Shown: positions 57,483-64,000 of the stretch, in pieces | Numbering within the stretch: the stretch's first letter is position 1 | How the letters are laid out: each line of letters opens with the position of its first letter | NCBI GenBank assembly: GCA_902728285.1 | Contig: CACVBU010000196.1 | Coordinates: 560,769-624,768, forward strand | Source: Clytia hemisphaerica | Lineage: Eukaryota > Cnidaria > Hydrozoa > Leptothecata > Clytiidae | Reading direction: 5' to 3' | DNA: 64,000 nucleotides | The notes under the pieces: model-generated | Seen by the model: the letters and a program-made list of their open reading frames with translations, nothing else | Databases searched by the model: none | What the model was told of the DNA's origin: nothing | Position numbers and translations under genes: made by a program

Positions 57483-60400
57483 ATGAAGCAGAAAAATCCA
57501 GCTTATGCTGGAATGTCACGATCAGAGCTCATGGTCATGACTGTTACTGACATCATAAGCCAGTTGATAGCTGCTCACGAGAGAAAAGAAGACATCAATC
57601 TAAATAAACTCAAGAATGCAGTGTCCAGGAAGTATGGATTGTCTACTCAACCAAGACTTGTTGATATCATTGCAGCAGTTCCAGCTAATTATCGTAAAGT
57701 CTTGGTTCCTAAATTGAAAGCAAAACCAGTCAGAACTGCATCAGGTGTAAGTCAAAATCCTTTACTTTTAAAGCTATTTCCTAAGTATGAAAATAAATGC
57801 TAACTTTGGGGGCTTTCATTGATGTTTCGTAGTAATAACAGTACCTATATTATATTCAAATTGATGTTTTCTTCACTTGACAATGTTACAAACGAAACAG
57901 TTGGTCGGAGAAAAGAATGATAAAGTTTTGAATTTTCTAACTACAAAAAATCATTTTAGGACTTCCTTTTATTACATTTTCTTTATGTAGATTGCAGTGG
58001 TAGCAGTGATGTGTAAGCCACACAGGTGCCCCCACATCAATATGACTGGAAACATTTGCGTCTACTGTCCTGGTGGTCCTGATTCTGATTTCGAATATTC
58101 AACACAGTCGTACACTGGCTATGAACCAACATCAATGCGTGCCATCCGGGCTAGATACAATCCCTTCTTACAGACGAGGCACCGTGTGGAGCAATTAAAA
58201 TCTTTAGGACATAGTGTGGATAAAGTGGAATTTATAGTCATGGGTGGAACGTTCATGGCTTTGGATGAAGAGTATCGTGATTATTTTATCCGGAATCTCC
58301 ACGATGCACTGTCCGGACATACAAGTAGCAGTGTTGAAGAAGCTGTCCGGTAAGTCTTTGATAAAGTTGCTGACTCGAACTAAACTAATTTTGTTTTTAA
58401 ATCCTAGGTTTGTTAATTTCGTATGCACTCAATGTAACAGCTTCATCGAATTCGCAAGGCTAGTTTAGTTTATCATCTCCACTTTTCACGTAGAAGCAGA
58501 AATTATAGTGGAAGCAAATAATTTTCATTCTATTTTCAGATATTCAGAGAAAAGCAAAACAAAGTGCATAGGGATTACAATCGAAACACGACCCGATTAT
58601 TGCTTGAAACGTCACTTGAGTTCTATGCTTCAATATGGGTGTACAAGACTGGAAATCGGTGTTCAAAGTGTTTACGAAGATGTTGCACGTGATACTAACA
58701 GGTGATAAAATCAATTAACCTTTGAAGAAACTCTGTAAGCCTAATAATAATCGGCGGATAATCGGCGTGGGGGAGGTAGAAAAATGAGGGAGATGGCCAG
58801 AGTATGCATTACAAAGCTCCGCCTGCTTCAAAATAGCTTTCTTAAAAAAAACTAACTGAACAGAAATTGAAATACTTAACCTCGATAATACCCTTTGAAG
58901 AAACTTTGAAAGCCAGGGGGAGAGTTGGCGTAGTGGGAGGTGGGAAAGTGGTGGCCAGAGTATGCATTACAAAGCTCCGCTGCTTCAAAATAGCTTTCAA
59001 AAAAGAACTAACTGAATGGAAATTAAATATAAAGCTACTACACATGATCTTGGTTTCTAGAAAGGAATGTTTAAAGCGTGTTCAATGAATTGTCTATTAT
59101 AAGACCTACACTGTGTTTTTAAGTGTCAGAAAAAAAGCTCTATTTGTTTTCAGATACAGAGGATCGGTTATTCATTTCGTTGACCATTTCAAAATCTTAA
59201 TTGTCTTTCTCAGATCGTTCCCACCAAATATTTTGTTCAAAAGCTGTATGGGGTAGTTGTGAAAATGTAAAATACTCCATCGAAATTCAATTTCAACTTC
59301 TTTCTTTCTTTTTTCTCTCACCAGAGGTCACACAGTAAAAGCAGTTTGTGAATCATTTCATTTGGGCAAAGATTCTGGTTACAAAGTCATCGCACACATG
59401 ATGCCTGACCTCCCAAATGTTGACTTAGAACGGGACATTGAACAGTTTATCGAATTCTTTGAGAATCCGGCATTCCGAGCGGATGGTCTAAAAATCTATC
59501 CCACATTGGTCATTCGTGGTACTGGTTTGTACGAGTTGTGGAAAACTGGACGCTATAAAAGTTACTCACCGAACACGCTTATTGATCTTGTAGCACGTAT
59601 ATTAGCTCTGGTTCCACCGTGGACCAGGATTTACCGTGTACAGCGTGATATTCCAATGCCACTGGTCACTTCGGGTGTTGAACACGGCAATTTAAGGGAG
59701 TTGGCACTTGCTAGGATGAAAGATTTTGGAACTGAGGTATTTTTATCATGTTTTATCATCTTTTCATTTAATTTACCAATTGGGTCCTACTTTTCTTGGT
59801 TCGTTGGACTATTAAAGGGAAAACTGGATAAAATTGGTAATAAATAATCTAAATTTGATTTTATTGTTCGAGAAAATTTTCTTGTACAATCTGACTCAAA
59901 TTAGTAAACGCGATCTCTTTCAACAATATTTTTAAAATTCCCTCACAAAACCTGAATATTGTAGACTGTGGCAGAGTGCCGGTTGTTCCAGGCTATCAGT
60001 TTTATTCTGCTCTTTAGTGCCGTGATGTGCGTACCCGTGAGGTTGGAATACAAGAAATTCACAAAAATATTCGCCCTTATGAAATCGAACTGATACGAAG
60101 AGATTATTTTGCAAATGGAGGTAGTTATATATTTCATTTGGTTTTGACTTTAAAACCAATTCCTATTTTTGTTTTTGCATTTTTAAACTGAATGAACAAT
60201 TACATTTATTGGTTTTTCTGAACATCAGCCACGATCAAGAAGGCGAGAATCCTCGTAATGGTACGAGCTTTCGCTTCGATTTTACTTCCCTTCGCTCTTT
60301 ATTTGAAAACTCGTTACATTGAGTTCTAGAAACAAGCATTTGTCTCTTTTGCCACTTTCAATGTTATTTCAAATTCTACAATCTCATACTTTTTCCTCTA

Positions 60401-61457
60401 ATTGTGTGTAACTCCGTCAGACAAATTTCCAGGCTTTTTCTGCTACCGGATAACGGTGGCAGAAACTCAATCTTTACTTGAATTTTGAAACTCGATCCTA
60501 ATTTTGTACATGAGCCATGAGAATCAAGACAAAAATTTGATGTCCTAGGCCCTTATTAACAGAAAAAGCCCATTCTGAGGTTAATTCTTTGTGTTTTAAT
60601 AGTTCCCAACTAATTAAACAGAGCCTGGGTTGATTATTTTGTTCTTCGAACTGAATTCAAACTCAATCTTTGAAATAAAAACGGTAGCAGCTCAAACACC
60701 TGGAAATTTGCCTGTACCGTAGCTCAAATGTAAGCGCACCTTTTCACATAGGATGGGAGACGTTTTTGTCTTACGAAGATCCTGCGCAAGACATTCTTGT
60801 CGGTTTACTGCGATTACGGAAATGTTCGAAAGAAGTATTCCGACCGGAGTTGAAAGGTGAACAATGTTCCATCGTACGCGAGTTGCACGTTTATGGGAGT
60901 GTCGTTCCTGTAAGATCACGTGATCCGACCAAATTCCAACATCAGGTGAATTGAGATTTAGCTTTGAGTGATTTCATAAAGTTTAAAAGCGTCTTTTTTC
61001 AACTTTGACCTTAAAGACTGGGGAGGAATTGGAAGTTGTATTATTCGATAACCTTTTTTTATCAAATCGTCACTGCTAATTATTTTTCAAACTCTAGTAT
61101 TATTTAATTTGTCGGTTTTAATTCTCTGGTTCGTACTCTTTTTATCAAACTGGTAAAATCAGCGTGATGTTATTATATACCTTGTTCTTATAAATAAAAC
61201 GATTAAATCCACGCAGTCTAAACACTAATTTTCTAACATCAGTATTCGATAGCATTGAGTAATTTATTCTCTGTAATTTTTAGGGTTTTGGCACACTTCT
61301 AATGGAAGAAGCGGCCCGGATAGCCCGCGAGGAACATTTTTCGACCAAGATAGCTGTCATTTCTGGCGTAGGCACTCGTGACTATTATCGTAAACTTGGC
61401 TATGAACTCGATGGACCTTACATGTCAAAAAAATTGACTGACTTTGAAGATGATTAA
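57483..61457 (+). CDS. ELP3: Elongator complex protein 3, radical-SAM/KAT (7 exons)
   Basis: Catalytic subunit of Elongator, which starts 5-carboxymethyl modification of wobble uridine (U34) in cytosolic tRNAs. Exons: 57483-57746, 57991-58349, 58540-58701, 59325-59736, 60018-60120, 60752-60945, 61284-61457. All are GT-AG and in phase, giving 555 aa (human 547). The radical-SAM iron-sulfur cysteines are C101, C111 and C114 (HRCPH...NICVYC). Followed by [40 protein letters not shown] and [12 protein letters not shown]. The acetyltransferase domain occupies the last 150 or so residues ([15 protein letters not shown], then [11 protein letters not shown] for acetyl-CoA binding, and [11 protein letters not shown]). 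The start is the only in-frame ATG giving the conserved [12 protein letters not shown]-terminal domain. AATAAA at 61468-61473. No disabling change was seen. Confidence 0.97.
58718..59025 (+). repeat. Tandem duplication in ELP3 intron 3
   Basis: CTTTGAAGAAACT and GGCCAGAGTATGCATTACAA occur twice about 170 bp apart, each followed by CTGCTTCAAAATAGCTTTC. The two copies are moderately diverged. No splice sites are affected. Confidence 0.8.
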
Positions 61458-61473
61458 TAGCCACGGGAATAAA

Positions 61474-62143
61474 GTTTTCAATTCTTTGTTTCTATATTTT
61501 TATATCTCAAAAATAAAATACAATTATCTGAAAGTCAAAATATTGATCTTAAAATTAGTTCCTAGTCTTATATTAACGAGTTAACACAATTTGAAAATTT
61601 ACGATCTCGTTCGCAATTAGATAAAATTCACTTAATAAGTTATTCGGCTTCTCTCATCTTGGAGTCAAAGCCTGAAACTCGGAGATTTTGGCCCGCTTGG
61701 CATACAAAGTCTTCTCAATGTTCATGTCAAACGTAATTCAGGCACCAAATTGACGCTGTTTTGACTTTTATGCTAGGGGGTGTAAAGTCATTATTTTTTT
61801 AAAACACCGGTGTGCCAGTGTTTCCTCTTATGTGAATCACATGTTCAAACAGTAAACAATCAAACATTCAATCAGAACAAAAGAAAACATAAACTTAATT
61901 TAAGTTATGCTGAAAATGAGTCTTCGCATCAAAACAGTGCATAGAGGAAAGATTAGATTAACTTTGATTTTTTGGATACCGGACTTTTGATTTTGATTTC
62001 ATCCTAAGATGAATTTTGGAAGGTTTTTCTAATAGTAATTTCTAACTATAATTTTGTAAAATTTTCCTACTTTTATTATTCGATTGTATATTGTATGTAT
62101 CTTTGCGTATTCTCTCTTGCCAGTTTTAGATCTTTAAATTAAT
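61474..62143. other. Intergenic spacer between ELP3 and the transferase gene
   Basis: About 670 bp, AT-rich, containing the promoter of the gamma-glutamyltransferase gene by position. No distinctive element was seen beyond a T-run with ACACCGGTGTGCCAGTG (61805). Confidence 0.5.
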
Positions 62144-63605
62144 ATGATCAAAAGACTTCTATTCAGCAAAGCGACCTTAGGAATTTTATTATGTAGTTGT
62201 GCGTTACTTGGCCTGGCATACTTCCAACCGGACGTCCGAGATTCGATACAAAATTTACAAAAGAGATTATGGATGGGATCGTAAGAATTTTTCTGATATT
62301 TTAAGTCATTTTCAGATTTTCTTTGGGTCGTGAAAAAGGTTTAAACTGAAAGTACATTTTGAGACATGTTAAATTTCTAAAGTCAACTTTTTTTAAAAAT
62401 ATCTCCTTCTTGTAGAGCTTAAAACTAAGAAAGATTGAAATCAAGAATGGTCTAAAGCGTAGAAAATAATTCTGCCCCATGGAAGGGTCATCCTTTTTAT
62501 TATTTGATAACTAATCTTTGACCTACTAAATAATATTGTATTTGTGACCTTTCTAACAGAACAGTCAAGACGAAGCTTCATTTGCGTGACACCATTTTCA
62601 AGCATGCTGCCGTGGCAACTGACAACAAGAAATGCAGTAAAATCGGAAGCCAGATACTTAAAGATGGTGGATCAGCTGTAGATAGTGCGATTGCTTCAAT
62701 GTTATGTTTAGGTATTGATATGGTTTTTTCTCCCACTACAACACCTGTCTCAGCCGCCTTTACCTTTCGCTGGCTGTTGCCGTTCAGTTAGCTCTACACG
62801 TTTTTTTTTTTATAAGAACGTCAAAAATTTTCGAAGCCTTCGGATATTCTTAGTTTTTTGGAATTAAAGCCTAAAAATGTTCTTAAAATGTTCTTATTTT
62901 CAGCATTTTTTGAGCATTTTGATGTAATTTCTTAAGAAAATGCATGTTTTTAAGTCTCCAAAGCCTTAGAATGTTCTTAGAATGTTCTTAAATTTTTGGG
63001 CCTCGAAGCCTTATGTTCTTATATAGTTTGTTCTTATAAAAAAAAAACGTGTAGTTTAGACGCCTCACCTTTCGCCCTGCCTATTCTAATTGTAAGAGTA
63101 GGCACAAAGTGGACAGTTAACATCTTTGCTAGAAAAGGGTTGAAAGAAGACATTGCATTGACGTCAAAAGCCAACTTTCTGCCCACTTTAAATCACAATT
63201 TGAATAGACAGGGCGAAAAGTGGGCCGTCTAAACTTAGAGCTTACGCTCTAAAATGCCTTTTTACCGGTCTTCCATTAACATGTCGTAAATCAGAACTAA
63301 AGTACCTCTTTTGCAACGAAAATGTCTGAAGTCTAAGAATAGTTGTCCACGAAGGCTAAGAGCTCTCAAATGGTGCAAAAATTATTCCTTCAGTTTTTTA
63401 AATTGAACCCTAATAACAACCTCAAGTTATCTTTTTCCCATTACAGGTGTGATGAACCCACACAGTACAGGGATCGGTGGTGGAGGTTTCATGCTTATTT
63501 ACATGAAAGAGAAAGAAGAAGCACGTGTTATTGACTTTCGTGAAAGTGCTCCTTCAAAAGCTCATGAAAATCTGTTCAAAGGAAATCCAGAAAACGGCAT
63601 TAGAG
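62144..63605 (+). CDS. Gamma-glutamyltransferase, first three exons (gene continues past window)
   Basis: Membrane-anchored ectoenzyme that cleaves the gamma-glutamyl bond of glutathione and transfers the glutamyl group. Exons 62144-62280, 62560-62711, 63447-63605, in phase. Residues 4-25 form a hydrophobic signal-anchor (LLFSKATLGILLCSCALLGL), as in type II-oriented family members. Next come VATDNKKCSKIGSQILKDGG, SAVDSAIASMLCLGVMNPH, GIGGGGFMLIY and DFRESAP, the conserved N-terminal blocks including the Arg that contacts the glutamate carboxylate. The catalytic Thr of the small subunit lies beyond the window. Intron 2 (62712-63446) contains two small transposons. GGT1/GGT5/GGT7 subtype cannot be told from this part. 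Confidence 0.92.
62794..63053. mobile_element. TACACG/TTATAAGAAC MITE in the transferase intron 2
   Basis: Best-preserved copy of the family: left CTACACG plus T-run plus ATAAGAACG, right TTCTTATAAA plus A-run plus CGTGTAG. The interior is the same order as 105-357 (TTCGAAGCCTTCGGAT, AATGTTCTTAAAATGTTCTT). Confidence 0.85.
63054..63238. mobile_element. MITE with GTTTAGACG(G)CC termini
   Basis: TTTAGACGCCTCACCTTTCG at the left and its inverse ACTTTTCGCCCTG-type right end (CAGGGCGAAAAGTGGGCCGTC, 63210-63230) bound about 185 bp with TTGACGTCAA inside. It starts directly where the preceding MITE ends, so one inserted at the edge of the other. Confidence 0.65.
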
Positions 63606-63719
63606 GTGAGTCTTTTGTCTTATAAATCTTCATTTTAGAAACGATCTCACTTACTACCGAACGGGAACACAGTGTTACACCATGGCAGTACCTTTACGGC
63701 CAATCACAATTTTAGCTTC

Positions 63720-63948
63720 TCAAATCTAAAATCAGCCTCTCAGATTTGGAATTCGGCTTCTCAGATTATAATTTCAACTTCTCAGTTTTATGCTATCTTT
63801 TTACTATTAAAGTTTATCTTCTTCAAAAATTAAGAATTGATTATTCTGCTTCTCAAATCATCTTTTCAGCTTCTCAGATCATCTTTTTAGCTTCTCAGAT
63901 CATCTTTTTAGCGTCTCAGATTAACTTTATAACTTCTCAAATTGAATA
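63720..63948 (+). repeat. About 20-bp degenerate minisatellite AGCTTCTCAGATCATCTTTT
   Basis: About ten units of 18-21 bp, each containing TTCTCA(G/A)AT. The last five (63850-63940) are nearly identical. It lies in intron 3 of the transferase gene. Confidence 0.85.
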
Positions 63949-64000
63949 ACTGTGTTCTAAATCAAGTTGATGCCTGAGTTAATGCTATTGGGAATAAATA

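Overview
The window is AT-rich animal nuclear DNA. Four genes are recognisable as ordinary metazoan genes with spliced exons obeying GT-AG rules: pescadillo (PES1), elongator subunit 3 (ELP3), a gamma-glutamyltransferase, and a STMP1-like mitochondrial microprotein. A fifth gene, an intronless rhodopsin-family GPCR, lies inside a pescadillo intron. PHD-finger non-LTR retrotransposon debris, Helitron debris and the divergent GPCR would suit a non-bilaterian such as a cnidarian, but that placement is inference; only 'animal' is well supported.

Layout. 1-10 kb is gene-poor and full of small inverted-repeat elements, with weakly supported minus-strand exons at 9.9-10.6 kb. 11,964-29,680 is PES1 on the minus strand: 16 exons, 557 codons. 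Its introns are packed with short transposons, and its 6.2-kb intron 10 holds the plus-strand GPCR (21,928-23,037). 30-56 kb has no recognisable host gene. It contains two diverged copies of one segment (about 32.9-36.1 and 38.4-40.7 kb), each broken by different transposons, so each copy shows the empty site of the other's insertions. It also contains an 8.1-kb foldback-like element (40,869-48,943) flanked by a 6-bp duplication ATACTC. 49-51.3 kb is a nest of elements within elements, and 55.2-55.7 kb is a decayed Helitron N-terminal region. 56.9-64 kb is gene-dense on the plus strand: STMP1-like, ELP3 (7 exons, 555 aa), then the first three exons of a gamma-glutamyltransferase that runs off the window.

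Functionally, PES1 (60S ribosome maturation) and ELP3 (tRNA wobble-uridine modification) both serve translation, but they are 28 kb apart on opposite strands and nothing suggests co-regulation. The window's most distinctive content is its transposon biology. Many non-autonomous families have terminal inverted repeats and target-site duplications that can be read directly: 8 bp (hAT-like), 9 bp (Mutator-like), TTA (PIF/Harbinger-like), TA, 5 bp and 6 bp. Several of these families end in long G/C homopolymer runs. Exon models were made by eye from splice signals, reading frame and family resemblance; no alignment was run.
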